Origin: CAZPYT01 sp964590955 | GTDB taxonomy: Bacteria > Patescibacteriota > WWE3 > UBA101185 > UBA10185 | Assembly: GCA_964590955.1 (NCBI GenBank) | Contig: CAZPYT010000003.1 | Coordinates: 1 to 50,341, forward strand | Direction of reading: 5' to 3' | Length of the DNA: 50,341 nt | Shown: one piece after another, positions 7,796 to 17,584 of the stretch | How the letters are laid out: each line of letters begins with the position of its first letter | How positions within the stretch are numbered: position 1 is the stretch's first letter | Notes under the pieces: generated by a model | What the model saw: the letters and a program-made list of their open reading frames with translations, nothing else | What the model was told of the DNA's origin: nothing | The model's database searches: none | Position numbers and translations under genes: made by a program

Positions 7796-8681
7796 CTGAT
7801 ATTTTTGCTACAGTCGCCTTATAGTCTTCCATTATTTTTTGCGAATGATCGTGTTTATTAAAATGAATAAGCGTTTTGGTTGTAACTTCTGAGGTTTTTT
7901 TATTTTTCATATAGTTTAATTGAAGTTTTCTAGCTAAATTCTCAAAAATATCAATTAACCCACTACCGATAGTTTGTTCGCTAACCTTATCGATTTTTTC
8001 TTCCATGATAAAGTTTGCGAAGTGATCTCCAATCCATTTGTTCTTATTTATGAATCTAAAATAAGTGTAATCTCTGTCAATTATTGGGTGCATGCTTGCG
8101 ATCTCATAGGCTATATATAGGGCTTTGTCCTTTTTATCCCATTCTAAATTTTCTTCATCAACAAAAATGTTGCAGCATAACTTTGTTTTATTATTTTCTC
8201 CAAAAGCGTATTTATTAACCGATTGTAAAATTAAATATACGAAAAATCTTGTAATCCACATTCTGTTTTTCTGTGCAACAATAAATACGTCAATGTCGTC
8301 TTCTTTGACGGCATTGTTTGATGCAACCGATCCCGTTACAGCAAGCATTTTTATCCAAGGTATTTTTTTAAGCAGTTTAAATACAATCTTATTTTCTTCC
8401 ATCAAATCCCGTGAATATTTATCTCTAAGATTCCAGCTGACAGGCCTCATTCCCGGGAGGTAATATTTACTGTCTTTAGACTTGATATGTCCCATTTTCA
8501 CAAGTCTTTTTAATGATTTTTCAAAAAATTCATGACTAAATTTATTTTTTGTGATCAGATATTTATATATTTGGAATTTACTCATCGGATAATTAAAAAC
8601 ACTGCTATATGCCAGAGTTTTTAAGATAGCTTTATCGCAGGCTTTTTCTCTTGCCCTTGGTCTGGGTTCGTCAGATGCCAT
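7785..8681 (-). CDS. Nucleotidyltransferase-fold protein with N-terminal winged helix
   Basis: A 298-residue protein. Residues of about 18-80 look like a winged-helix domain (LAYSSVFNYPMSKFQIYKYL). The central region has the Pol beta-type nucleotidyltransferase signature: GSVASNNAVKEDDIDVFIV, i.e. GS followed by D-x-D. That family transfers a nucleotide to a protein, RNA or small molecule; the substrate here is unknown. The start overlaps the end of rnhA by 11 nt, indicating one transcript. A role as a standalone enzyme or toxin-antitoxin component cannot be decided, and no partner with a HEPN motif is adjacent. Confidence 0.6.
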   Translation of the reverse strand: MASDEPRPRAREKACDKAILKTLAYSSVFNYPMSKFQIYKYLITKNKFSHEFFEKSLKRLVKMGHIKSKDSKYYLPGMRPVSWNLRDKYSRDLMEENKIVFKLLKKIPWIKMLAVTGSVASNNAVKEDDIDVFIVAQKNRMWITRFFVYLILQSVNKYAFGENNKTKLCCNIFVDEENLEWDKKDKALYIAYEIASMHPIIDRDYTYFRFINKNKWIGDHFANFIMEEKIDKVSEQTIGSGLIDIFENLARKLQLNYMKNKKTSEVTTKTLIHFNKHDHSQKIMEDYKATVAKISEKK

Positions 8682-9075
8682 TTTTATCTAAAGCCTCATT
8701 AACTAATTTGTCTGCCCTTTTATTTTTTTCACGTCTAATGTGTTGAATGGAGAATTTTATAAAGTTTTTTTCATAGGATTTGACCTCATTGTATAGAATT
8801 TGCAAATGTTCTTGTTTAACCTTATATTCGCCTAAAATTTGTTTACACATTAATTCGCTGTCTGTATAGCATTCAATATCGGTAATATTTTTTTCTACTG
8901 CTTGTTTTAACCCTTCAATCAATGCTTTGTATTCTGCTTCATTATTTGTGGAGTTTCCAATATATTTTGACATTTCAAAAATGACGCTGTCTTGGCTGTC
9001 CTTGATTACTACACCAATACCTCCTGGGCCTGGATTCCCTCTGGCGCCTCCATCTGTAAAAAGTTTGTGCGTCAT
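8671..9075 (-). CDS. rnhA: Ribonuclease HI
   Basis: A 134-residue enzyme that cleaves the RNA strand of RNA-DNA hybrids. It shows LFTDGGARGNPGPGGIGVVI with the first catalytic Asp, NNEAEYKALIEGL with the catalytic Glu, ECYTDSELMCKQI with the second Asp, and KNKRADKLVNEAL with the last Asp. It is shorter than E. coli RNase HI and closer to the compact types. Its ATG overlaps the end of the upstream Wzz-like gene by 4 nt (ATGA), and it overlaps the downstream nucleotidyltransferase gene by 11 nt. Confidence 0.93.
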   Translation of the reverse strand: MTHKLFTDGGARGNPGPGGIGVVIKDSQDSVIFEMSKYIGNSTNNEAEYKALIEGLKQAVEKNITDIECYTDSELMCKQILGEYKVKQEHLQILYNEVKSYEKNFIKFSIQHIRREKNKRADKLVNEALDKNGI

Positions 9076-9704
9076 CTTTTCTTTTTTGGTATATAGTTTG
9101 AAAAATAAGTACTTATTGTCAAATAGAGTAGGGCAAGTACAAAACCCAATGATAATCCTGTAGCTGTAAAAGTATATATGTCTCTGTATCCGGTTTTTAA
9201 CACCGGAGTCTCTGAAATTTTCACCATTCCTACGAAGGGATCAGTTGTATTTCCCAGTCTGGTAAGATTTTGGGTGGAATTATCAACAACTGCATTCCAT
9301 AGCTCAAGGGCTTTATCTTCTGATTTTTCTTTTGTAATTACCTCAACCACTTGGGGGCCGATTTTCCTGGTTTTTATTCGTTTGGCATATTTTCTGAGGT
9401 TTCTTTCATTTACATCTTTGCCGATTTTTTTTAAAGTCTGTGCTCTAATATCTTCACTTTCAATAATGCTGATCACCGAATTTGTATAGGCAAGAGCTGC
9501 CTGTTGTCCATAGTATCCTTCATACGTAAAATGATCATTCGAATAAGGATAAATGGTTCTTTTTACAAAGATCGATCCCGTAGCGTAGTATGTGTGAGGG
9601 AAATAATAGTTTGCTGCAGCACCTAGTCCTCCAAACACTACTATGAAGGCAATAACCAGTAGTTTTTTGGGTTTTATCAATTTTAATATTTCTCTAATAT
9701 CCAT
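9072..9704 (-). CDS. Wzz-like polysaccharide chain-length / export protein
   Basis: A 210-residue membrane protein with two transmembrane segments, at about residues 15-33 and 182-200, and a large extracytoplasmic domain between them. This is the layout of Wzz/capsular polysaccharide co-polymerases. The PVLKTGYRD segment before the second helix corresponds to the proline-containing region of that family. It probably regulates the length or export of a surface glycan. A TAAAAT box lies 9 nt upstream of the ATG. It heads a three-gene minus-strand unit with rnhA and the nucleotidyltransferase. Confidence 0.65.
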   Translation of the reverse strand: MDIREILKLIKPKKLLVIAFIVVFGGLGAAANYYFPHTYYATGSIFVKRTIYPYSNDHFTYEGYYGQQAALAYTNSVISIIESEDIRAQTLKKIGKDVNERNLRKYAKRIKTRKIGPQVVEVITKEKSEDKALELWNAVVDNSTQNLTRLGNTTDPFVGMVKISETPVLKTGYRDIYTFTATGLSLGFVLALLYLTISTYFSNYIPKKKR

Positions 9705-9808
9705 AATAAAAGGATTTTACCACAGCTGTGCCCGTCCTTGTAAAAAAAGTCAATTAAAAATATACTTAATCTTAGTTGTAGTGATAAATAAACTTAACAA
9801 AAAAGATT

Positions 9809-12800
9809 ATGCTGCCCAATAAAAACTCGAGCAATGTTATAAAAAAATCAGCCTTAGCTCCCACTGTGTTAATTTCAGGCGGTGCCGGTTTTATTGGTTC
9901 TCATTTGGCTGAAATTTTACTTCAAAAAGAGGCAAGGGTTATAGTTCTTGATAATTTCAAAACCGGAAAAGAAATTCATGTAAAACATCTTCTAAACAAC
10001 CCTAAATTTGCATTGTTTGATGTTGATATAAACGATGGTTTGCCGCAGGACATTGAATCTGTAGACTATATTTTTCATCTTGCAGGATTGGAAGAGTATT
10101 TGTATAGCAAAAATGAGCTGGACTTGGATTCTCTTTTAACCAACGCTTTAGGCACAAAAAATCTTTTGGATTTGGCTAAACGCTCTGAAGCAAAATTTTT
10201 ACTTGCTTCTACAATTGATGTTTATGAGGGTCGCATGTCTCAGTTTGATCTTGACAATTATTTTGGAAAAACAGATTTTGATGAGAAAAAGTACACACTG
10301 ACCGAAGCCAAAAGATATGCAGAAGCCCTTGTTTGGGAGTACTTTAAGAAAAACAATACGGATGCAAGAATTGTTCGGCTGCCTGAAGTTTATGGACCTC
10401 GTATGAGTTTGGATTCGAGCGGATATTTAGGTCAGACACTAAAAGATTTAATAGATGGCAGACCCATTACTGTCAGGGACTCCGGTGTTAAAAAGGAGTT
10501 TTATTTGTATGTAACTGATGCTGTTTCGGGGATGATTAAGGCATTGTTGAACGATAACACTAAGGGGTCCATTTTTTCTCTGATTCCAAAAGAACCTATC
10601 TCAACTTTAGAAATCGCATATCTTGTACGCAGTGTTGCTGACAGAGTTGTTGAAATAAAATTTGAAGGCGATGATTCAGCGGCTATACCCAATGTTCATA
10701 TGCCCGACACATACAGCTTAATCTATCTAAAATGGGATGCAAAAACTTCTTTTAAAGACGGCATCATCCAAACTTTGAGATGGTTTGGCTATAATATCAA
10801 CCAGCATTCTTTCAAATCAAGTAAACTTATTGAGCAAAAAAACACTTTTAGCTGGCTCGATTTAAAACCTCAGATGGCTGATCAATTAGAGCAACCTTTT
10901 GTTACCGCACAAATTCAGGAGAACTATAACACAAGGAAAATAAACACAACCAAGGAAATTCCAAAGATCAGAAAATTTAAATTGCCAAGACCTCATTTGC
11001 CAAAGTTAAAATTTTCTTTACCCAGGATTTCATTATCATTACCTAAATTTTCATTACCCAAGTTTAATTTTTCGTCCGGAAGCGTCGGCAAAAAAGTTGA
11101 GCTGGATTCTTTTGGCGTTGTCATTAAGGACTCATCAGGTATTAGTATTACCGGAAAAATAATTATGTTTTTTATAGTAGTAATTTCTTTTATACTTGTT
11201 TTCGTAGCTTTCCCGGGATATCAGGTGTATTCGTCGGTTATGAAAGGCAAACAGGAACTGGATTTGACTGCGGATTACATAAGTAAGTTTGATTCTATTG
11301 AGTCTGCTTATCGCGCTGATCTCGCCGTGAAAGAGTTTACTAAGGCTACAAAATACATTTCGAGTTTAGATTGGGTTTTTAAGGTTACCGGAAATTTTGA
11401 GCAGTATAAATCCATAACCAAATTTTTAAAGTCTATAACCTATTTTTCAAAGTCGGCGTACAACATTTCTGTAGCTTCGGATCCTTTGAAAGATATTTGG
11501 ACTACGCTTAAGCCGGAGGCATCAAAATCTTTTAATCCTGCCTCGTTGGAAACTTCTAAAGTAAATTTGCAAAGCGCTCAAAGTAATATACAAATTGCTA
11601 AAGCAGAATTTGATTCAATTGACGCAAAATATTTACCTGAAAATGTTAGGTCGAGTTTGTCATCGTATCGATCAATTTTAGACAGTGCAGAAAAATATTT
11701 TGGATTTGCAGAAACGGCACTTGCGGAGCTGCCTGGTTTGATGGGATTTGATGGTCCAAAGAAATACATAGTTTTATTCCAGAATAATAATGAAATACGC
11801 CCTACAGGAGGATTTATAGGCTCTTATGCGGTTTTATATATGAAAGATGGAAAAATTGAAGAATTAACTATTGACGATATTTATAATCCTGATGGGCAGT
11901 TAGACATTAGAAATATTAATGTTACACCTCCTGGTCCAATCAGAGATTACCTAAAAGAGGATAAGCTGTATATCAGAAACGCCAACTGGAGTCCTGATTT
12001 TTCTCAAAGTGCAAAAGCAATTAAGGATCTTTTTTTCAAACTTAACGGTGAAAATATTGACGGTGTTTTTGCAGTAGATTTAAACGTAGCATCTCGTTTG
12101 TTGGAAGTTACCGGGCCAATATTTTTGACAGCTTATAACGAGCAGATTAATGCGGATAATTTGTATGAACGTACCCAATATCATTCTTCCTACAATTATC
12201 AGGAGGGCTCTCAGCAAAAAAGACAATTTTTAACTCTTTTAGGCAGCAAGCTGCTCGAGTCGCTGTTTGCTCTTGAGCAGGATAAAACTAAGGACTTGGC
12301 TTTAGCCGTAGTTGACTCTTTGCAAAGTCGTCACATTTCAATTTATTTGGAGTCGGGGGTATTGTCTACGCTTTTTGACTCCCAAGGGTGGACAGGCAAT
12401 TTGGTAAGAACCTCTGAAGACTATTTACAAATCGTAAATGCAAATCTTGGAGGTACAAAATCAAATTATTACGTGGATCAAGAATATGCTTATAAGGTTA
12501 TGAGTAAAACAAGAGACGGATTGTTAAGAGCACAACTTGAACTTGAATATACCCACAATGGCACTGATGAATCCTGGCCCGGCGGTCCTTATACAGATTA
12601 TGTGAGGGTGCTTGCTCAAAAAGGTGCCAAATTAACAGATGCAGAAATTATTTATGACGAAACTGTTTCTGACAAAATTGAAGAAAAAATTGTAATAAAT
12701 GATCTGGGACCCTATACATCTTTTGAAACAGGTTTTGTATTAAATCCTCAAAGCTCGGTAAAAATTATTTTTTATTATGATTTATCCCCGGAACTTTCAG

Positions 12801-13000
12801 TGACCAAATCTGCGCCGGCTTACAATCTTTATTGGCAAAAGCAGGGAGGAACCGGAGACGATCCTTACTCATTTTCCTTTGATATTCCTTTTGGAATGGT
12901 TAGAAAAGATACAAGTAGTATTTTGAAAATGACCGATGACAAATTTTTTACATCGGGACTGTTGGAAAAGGACACAACCCTCTATATAAATTTGGAATAG
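9809..13000 (+). CDS. Fusion of degenerate SDR epimerase domain and DUF4012 domain
   Basis: A 1063-residue protein. Residues 1 to about 335 form an NAD-dependent epimerase-like Rossmann domain with SGGAGFIGSHLAEIL. The usual YxxxK dyad reads LTEAK, so the catalytic Tyr appears lost. A linker at about 390-420 carries repeated LPK-F and LPR-I units. A transmembrane helix lies near 451-470, followed by an outside region and, from about residue 650, a DUF4012 domain (VLFQNNNEIRPTGGFIGSYA, NANWSPDFSQSAKAI). DUF4012 is a domain of unknown function. The protein is probably a membrane-anchored surface or envelope factor with a non-catalytic cytoplasmic nucleotide-sugar-binding domain. The downstream secretion genes follow after 22 nt. 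Confidence 0.75.
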   Translation: MLPNKNSSNVIKKSALAPTVLISGGAGFIGSHLAEILLQKEARVIVLDNFKTGKEIHVKHLLNNPKFALFDVDINDGLPQDIESVDYIFHLAGLEEYLYSKNELDLDSLLTNALGTKNLLDLAKRSEAKFLLASTIDVYEGRMSQFDLDNYFGKTDFDEKKYTLTEAKRYAEALVWEYFKKNNTDARIVRLPEVYGPRMSLDSSGYLGQTLKDLIDGRPITVRDSGVKKEFYLYVTDAVSGMIKALLNDNTKGSIFSLIPKEPISTLEIAYLVRSVADRVVEIKFEGDDSAAIPNVHMPDTYSLIYLKWDAKTSFKDGIIQTLRWFGYNINQHSFKSSKLIEQKNTFSWLDLKPQMADQLEQPFVTAQIQENYNTRKINTTKEIPKIRKFKLPRPHLPKLKFSLPRISLSLPKFSLPKFNFSSGSVGKKVELDSFGVVIKDSSGISITGKIIMFFIVVISFILVFVAFPGYQVYSSVMKGKQELDLTADYISKFDSIESAYRADLAVKEFTKATKYISSLDWVFKVTGNFEQYKSITKFLKSITYFSKSAYNISVASDPLKDIWTTLKPEASKSFNPASLETSKVNLQSAQSNIQIAKAEFDSIDAKYLPENVRSSLSSYRSILDSAEKYFGFAETALAELPGLMGFDGPKKYIVLFQNNNEIRPTGGFIGSYAVLYMKDGKIEELTIDDIYNPDGQLDIRNINVTPPGPIRDYLKEDKLYIRNANWSPDFSQSAKAIKDLFFKLNGENIDGVFAVDLNVASRLLEVTGPIFLTAYNEQINADNLYERTQYHSSYNYQEGSQQKRQFLTLLGSKLLESLFALEQDKTKDLALAVVDSLQSRHISIYLESGVLSTLFDSQGWTGNLVRTSEDYLQIVNANLGGTKSNYYVDQEYAYKVMSKTRDGLLRAQLELEYTHNGTDESWPGGPYTDYVRVLAQKGAKLTDAEIIYDETVSDKIEEKIVINDLGPYTSFETGFVLNPQSSVKIIFYYDLSPELSVTKSAPAYNLYWQKQGGTGDDPYSFSFDIPFGMVRKDTSSILKMTDDKFFTSGLLEKDTTLYINLE

Positions 13001-13009
13001 ATGATAATA

Positions 13010-13015
13010 TATAAT
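13010..13015 (+). promoter_or_regulatory. -10 box of the PrgI/VirB4 set
   Basis: TATAAT ends 7 nt before the ATG at 13023, in the gap after the DUF4012 gene, which predicts a leaderless transcript for this operon. Confidence 0.55.
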
Positions 13016-13022
13016 TGCAGCT

Positions 13023-14693
13023 ATGCCACTTAAAGACGCACAACAAGCACGTGCCCAGCACGCCGTTCCTCAAAACATCATGGATGTTGAATTTAAGCTG
13101 ATCGGTGAGCTAACAATGCGCCAGTTTATATACCTGGTTGTATTTGGTTTGTTGGGGTATGTTTCGAGTATTTCTGTGATTGGTGCGTTTCAGTGGCCAT
13201 TAACGCTTTTCTTTATACTGCTTGGTTTGGCGTTAGCCTTTGTTCCCATACAGGAGCGTGGGATGGACGAATGGGTTGTTAATTTTGTTAAGGCCATGTA
13301 TGCGCCTACCCAGCTAATTTGGAAAAAAGAGTCTACACTTCCTTCCGCATTTGCCTATCAGAATATTAATGTTGTTAGGCAGGAGTTAATAACTTTAGCG
13401 CCTACTTCGAGCAGAAGAAAACTTGAAGAATATCTTGAACTTCAACACAAAGATCAGCTACAAGACTCGCTTGATATACCTGAGCAGGAATACTTAGCGA
13501 AAGTAAAAAAGGCTTTTGCAGATGAACCTGTCAAACCCCAGTCACTTTTCGCGAGACAGTCTAATATTCAAGGTCAATCACAACAACAGGTTGCCCCAAA
13601 AATGGAGTTTGTACCTTTTTCGCCTGCAGCAGGAGCACCACAACAGTCTCAAGCACAAGCTTCTGTGCCGGGACAATCCCAAGGGCCGGGACAAGGGCAG
13701 CCCAAAGGTGCTGTGCAGCCTCCACTACAACAAAAACCGGGTGTTCCAGAAAAAGCAGGTCAGACGCAGGGACCACAAATTACTACTGTTGCGGCCCAGC
13801 CAATACGTCCTATGGCACCAAGCAAACCTGTCAAGAGAACCTATCCGCATGCATCTTATGGGGATATGCCGTCTGCTTTGGATCGCCATGTAGGTAGAAG
13901 GTTTACTAACCTACTTCCTTCAGAAGGTCAGCTAATATTACCGGTGCGCGGTGAGACTGTCTTGAAAACGAGTGAAGAGGTGAATATTGAATCTGATATT
14001 AATTCACGTACAGATCAATTGAAGCATTTGCTGGATCAAATAAAAAATGACGAGACGTTCAAGGGTATAATTTCCAACAAAGTTGATATAACTCAGCGCG
14101 ATTCGTCGAAACAAAAAATTATGGAAGCTGAAGATGTGGTCAAGAAAGTGAAAGTGGAAAACGAACGATTGGCCGGAGAAATTCAGAAACTTAAATCTGA
14201 CTTGCAGAATTCCACTGACTCTGAAGAAGCAAGGAAAAAGAAAGAAGAAGTTATCAAGAAGCTAGAGCAAGAGAAAAATCAAACCAACACTGATTATACT
14301 GTTCTTCAGAAGCAAATACACGAATTACAAGAAAGAATTAAACAACAAGAAGAAGCTGCTTTACAAGGTAGTGGACCTCAGAAGGTCAAAGCGTCCTTTT
14401 CAAAAATGGCTCCTATTACAACAGAACCCAATGTTGTTTCAGGAATGCTTTTGGATCCTGATCGTAAGGGTTTAGAAGGTAATGTTCTTTTGATAAAAAA
14501 TCATAAGGGAGAAGCAGTACGTGCAGTAAAGACAAACAGTATAGGCCAATTTTCAATTAGTACACCCCTTGTAAATGGAATGTATACTATAGAAGTAGGT
14601 TCTGGGGTTAATGGTCTGGCCTTTGATATAATTACCTTGGAAGTAAAAGGAGAAATTATACCACCTATAGAAATTATGGGGAGAAATGTATGA
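13023..14693 (+). CDS. PrgI-family membrane protein with long C-terminal extension
   Basis: A 556-residue protein. Residues of about 15-105 match the PrgI/VirB3-like inner membrane component of type IV secretion: VPQNIMDVEFKLIGELTMRQ, then two transmembrane helices, then MDEWVVNFVKAMY. A Pro/Gln-rich disordered linker (about 180-275) follows. A coiled coil comes next (about 370-450). The last domain is Ig-like and carboxypeptidase-regulatory-like (VSGMLLDPDRKGLEGNVLL to IEIMG). Typical PrgI proteins are about 100-150 residues, so this is strongly extended. The stop codon overlaps the next ATG (ATGA), showing coupling to the VirB4-like genes. Its likely role is in a DNA or protein translocation machine. 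Confidence 0.75.
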   Translation: MPLKDAQQARAQHAVPQNIMDVEFKLIGELTMRQFIYLVVFGLLGYVSSISVIGAFQWPLTLFFILLGLALAFVPIQERGMDEWVVNFVKAMYAPTQLIWKKESTLPSAFAYQNINVVRQELITLAPTSSRRKLEEYLELQHKDQLQDSLDIPEQEYLAKVKKAFADEPVKPQSLFARQSNIQGQSQQQVAPKMEFVPFSPAAGAPQQSQAQASVPGQSQGPGQGQPKGAVQPPLQQKPGVPEKAGQTQGPQITTVAAQPIRPMAPSKPVKRTYPHASYGDMPSALDRHVGRRFTNLLPSEGQLILPVRGETVLKTSEEVNIESDINSRTDQLKHLLDQIKNDETFKGIISNKVDITQRDSSKQKIMEAEDVVKKVKVENERLAGEIQKLKSDLQNSTDSEEARKKKEEVIKKLEQEKNQTNTDYTVLQKQIHELQERIKQQEEAALQGSGPQKVKASFSKMAPITTEPNVVSGMLLDPDRKGLEGNVLLIKNHKGEAVRAVKTNSIGQFSISTPLVNGMYTIEVGSGVNGLAFDIITLEVKGEIIPPIEIMGRNV

Positions 14694-15394
14694 ACTTAGA
14701 TACAATAACTGCAAGTACTCAAGAGCATCTTGAGATATATGAAATTAAAAACAACCTTGTCGTTTTAAAAAGCGGCACAGTTTGTGCTGTTATGGAGACT
14801 ACAGCTGTAAATTTCGATCTACTGTCAGAAATTGAGCAAGACGCCACAATTTCTGCTTTTGCGATGCTTTTAAACTCTATTACGTTTCCTATTCAAGTTG
14901 TATTAAGGTCTAAAAAGCTTGATATTACAAAATATATTCAAAAAATTCATAAAATGGAGCAGAAAATTGATGACCCGCTAATGAAAATTCAAGCGGAATC
15001 GTACAGAAAGTTTGTACAAGAGACAATCAAGAATAATGAAGTTTTGGCAAAGAAGTTTTATGTTGTTGTCCCATCAGGTGCTACATCTGACCGCGAAATT
15101 GGATCCGGACCTTTTGACTTTTTCGTAAAATTAGCAGGTATCCATAATAAAAGAGTTTCGGTGAATCTTCAGTCGGTGCTCAAGGATGCAGAAGTGAAAT
15201 TAATGCCAAAAGTTGATCATATGCTAAAAGAATTTGGCAGACTTGGTGTTCGTGCGAGGCAACTGACAACTCAAGAATTAGTTGAGCTTTACTTTGATAT
15301 CTATAATCCAAGTACAGTTCACGGTCAGCGCATAAGAACAAATATTGAAGATTACAAAACGGCTATTGTTAATCCGGCAATAGTTGAGGAATAA
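14690..15394 (+). CDS. VirB4/TraC N-terminal-like protein (split ATPase part)
   Basis: A 234-residue protein without a nucleotide-binding motif. It opens with a short acidic region and strands (IYEIKNNLVVLKSGTVCAV) and ends with ELVELYFDIYNPSTVHGQR. That ending resembles the element that closes the N-terminal domain of VirB4/TraC ATPases. It lies directly before the VirB4-like ATPase gene (6-nt gap) and overlaps the PrgI gene by 4 nt. I infer that it supplies the N-terminal domain of a split VirB4. Cytoplasmic, membrane-associated. Confidence 0.6.
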   Translation: MNLDTITASTQEHLEIYEIKNNLVVLKSGTVCAVMETTAVNFDLLSEIEQDATISAFAMLLNSITFPIQVVLRSKKLDITKYIQKIHKMEQKIDDPLMKIQAESYRKFVQETIKNNEVLAKKFYVVVPSGATSDREIGSGPFDFFVKLAGIHNKRVSVNLQSVLKDAEVKLMPKVDHMLKEFGRLGVRARQLTTQELVELYFDIYNPSTVHGQRIRTNIEDYKTAIVNPAIVEE

Positions 15395-15400
15395 TGAACT

Positions 15401-17581
15401 ATGGCACTTAATTTTTTTGCAAAAAAACAGAAAAAAGATTCTTCAAACACAATCCCCGGAGGTTCCGGTCCTACTCAAGGTACAGCTCCGGAAGTATTGG
15501 CAAAAGGTATGCTTAATGTCAGGGACATTATTGCGCCTTCTGCAATTGAAGTTGATTTCAATCATGTAAAAATCGGCAATAATGTTTATAGAACTCTTTT
15601 TGTTTCAGGGTATCCACGATTCGTTGGCGCTAACTGGTTGTCTCCCATAATAAATTTTGACCATTCGCTTGATCTTTCGATGTTTTATTACCCGGTCCAA
15701 GCTAAAATGATTCTCGATGACTTGCGAAGGAAGATCACTGAATTGGAAGCTACTGAAATGTCTGACAGAGAAAAAGGCAGAATTACAGATCCGGTAGTTC
15801 GCGCCGCCTTAGAAGATGCTACTGCCTTACAGGAACAGCTAGTAAAAGGAGTTGAAAAGTATTTTCAATTTTCGTTTTATATCACAATTACTGCAGATAA
15901 CATTGAAGAATTAGATAATGTATCAAGTCGTTTGGAATCGACTTTGGGTTCATTACTTTTAATATCAAAACCGGCTACGTTACAGATGGAGGAGGCGTTT
16001 CAATCCTCGCTTCCAATGGCTGCAGACAAACTTCTCATTACGAGAAATATGGATACCACGAGTTTGGCTACTACATTTCCTTTTACATCGTCTGATCTAA
16101 CTTCTGATGATGGAATTATGTACGGCATTAACATGCACAATGGTTCGCTTGTAGTTTTTGACCGCTTTTCGATGGAAAATGCTAACTCCGTAGTTTTTGC
16201 AAAATCAGGCGCTGGTAAATCTTACTATGTTAAACTCGAAGCTCTTAGAATGATGGTTTTTGGCGCGGAGGTTATGATCATCGACCCTGAGGAAGAATAC
16301 CGAAACTTGTGCTCTGCGGTTGGTGGCAACTACGTAGACTTTTCTCCTAATTCAAAGCATAAAATAAACCCATTTGACTTATCCGGAGTTGTTGTTGAAG
16401 GAGAAAATGAATTGAGCCAAAAATTGTTGTCACTTCACACCTTATTGAAGCTTATGCTCGGCGCAATGAATCCCTCAGAAGAAGCGTTGTTAGATAGAGC
16501 ACTCATAGAAACTTACCGCAATAAAGGTATTACCACTGATCCAGAAACGCAGATGAATAATGAGCCCCCAATAATGGAGGATTTATACAAAGTTTTACGC
16601 GGTGCGCAGGAACCCGAGGCGCGCGGTATGGCAGACAGACTTGAAAAATATATCAGAGGTTCGATGGCCGGAATTTTTGATTCTCAGTCCACAATACAAA
16701 TTGAGAATAGAATGACAGTGTTTTCCACTAAAAATATTGAAGATGAGGTACTTCGACCGGTAGCTTTTTATATAATTTTGGATTTTGTATGGACAAAGAT
16801 CAGGCGCGAATTAAAGAAGCGTGTACTGATAGTAGAAGAGGCTTGGTATTTAATGCAGAATGAAGACAGTGCCCGTTTTATTTATGGTGTTGCAAAAAGA
16901 GCTAGAAAATATTATCTGGGCCTTACAACCATATCTCAAGATGTCGATGATTTTTTGAGATCTGATTACGGCAAAGCGATTGTTACAAACTCATCAATTC
17001 AAATACTATTAAAACAGCACCCCGCAGCTATCGATCGCGTTGCTGAAACATTTTATCTGTCTGAAGGAGAGCGCCGACTTTTACTTGCAGCTGATGTAGG
17101 TGAGGGATTGTTTTTTGCAGGCGCAAATCATGTCGCTATAAAGATTAAAGCATCCCAGGCAGAACATAACCTGATTACCACGAATCCTGAAGAAGTACTG
17201 AAACTTAGAGAACAGGGGAGACTTGATCAAATGAGTGCCCAGAAGACAGAACGTGCAATATATAGACCCATTGAAGATGCGGGATTTAACCCTGATAAGT
17301 ATGAAACAATGGATGCTACGGGAACTATACGTCCTGAATTTCAGGCATCGCGTGAAGCCCCGCCACCTGTATCAGGCAGACCAAGTACACCTTCTGCTGC
17401 TGCTACGACAACAAACCCCGGTTTTACGCCTGCTAATTCAGCACAACCCGGAGGAGATAATGGTATACGTATTGGAGATTCAAATCAGAGTAATCAGGGA
17501 AACCCATCACCAAGTTCCAGACCGCCGGTGCCTAATCAGAACAGCCAAACTACGCAACAGCCAATTCCTCCGCAATTATAA
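15401..17581 (+). CDS. VirB4/TraC-like secretion ATPase
   Basis: A 726-residue ATPase. Walker A is FAKSGAGKSYYV near residue 266, followed by MIIDPEEEYRNLC. Walker B is VLIVEEAWYLM near residue 477, then GLTTISQDVDDFL, typical of the VirB4/HerA-type motor. The C-terminal 85 residues are Pro/Gln/Ser-rich and probably disordered. It would drive assembly of, or transport through, a type IV secretion or DNA-uptake complex together with the two preceding proteins. No relaxase, coupling protein or pilin gene is nearby, which favours a chromosomal transport or pilus role over conjugation. Confidence 0.85.
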   Translation: MALNFFAKKQKKDSSNTIPGGSGPTQGTAPEVLAKGMLNVRDIIAPSAIEVDFNHVKIGNNVYRTLFVSGYPRFVGANWLSPIINFDHSLDLSMFYYPVQAKMILDDLRRKITELEATEMSDREKGRITDPVVRAALEDATALQEQLVKGVEKYFQFSFYITITADNIEELDNVSSRLESTLGSLLLISKPATLQMEEAFQSSLPMAADKLLITRNMDTTSLATTFPFTSSDLTSDDGIMYGINMHNGSLVVFDRFSMENANSVVFAKSGAGKSYYVKLEALRMMVFGAEVMIIDPEEEYRNLCSAVGGNYVDFSPNSKHKINPFDLSGVVVEGENELSQKLLSLHTLLKLMLGAMNPSEEALLDRALIETYRNKGITTDPETQMNNEPPIMEDLYKVLRGAQEPEARGMADRLEKYIRGSMAGIFDSQSTIQIENRMTVFSTKNIEDEVLRPVAFYIILDFVWTKIRRELKKRVLIVEEAWYLMQNEDSARFIYGVAKRARKYYLGLTTISQDVDDFLRSDYGKAIVTNSSIQILLKQHPAAIDRVAETFYLSEGERRLLLAADVGEGLFFAGANHVAIKIKASQAEHNLITTNPEEVLKLREQGRLDQMSAQKTERAIYRPIEDAGFNPDKYETMDATGTIRPEFQASREAPPPVSGRPSTPSAAATTTNPGFTPANSAQPGGDNGIRIGDSNQSNQGNPSPSSRPPVPNQNSQTTQQPIPPQL

Positions 17582-17584
17582 TTG

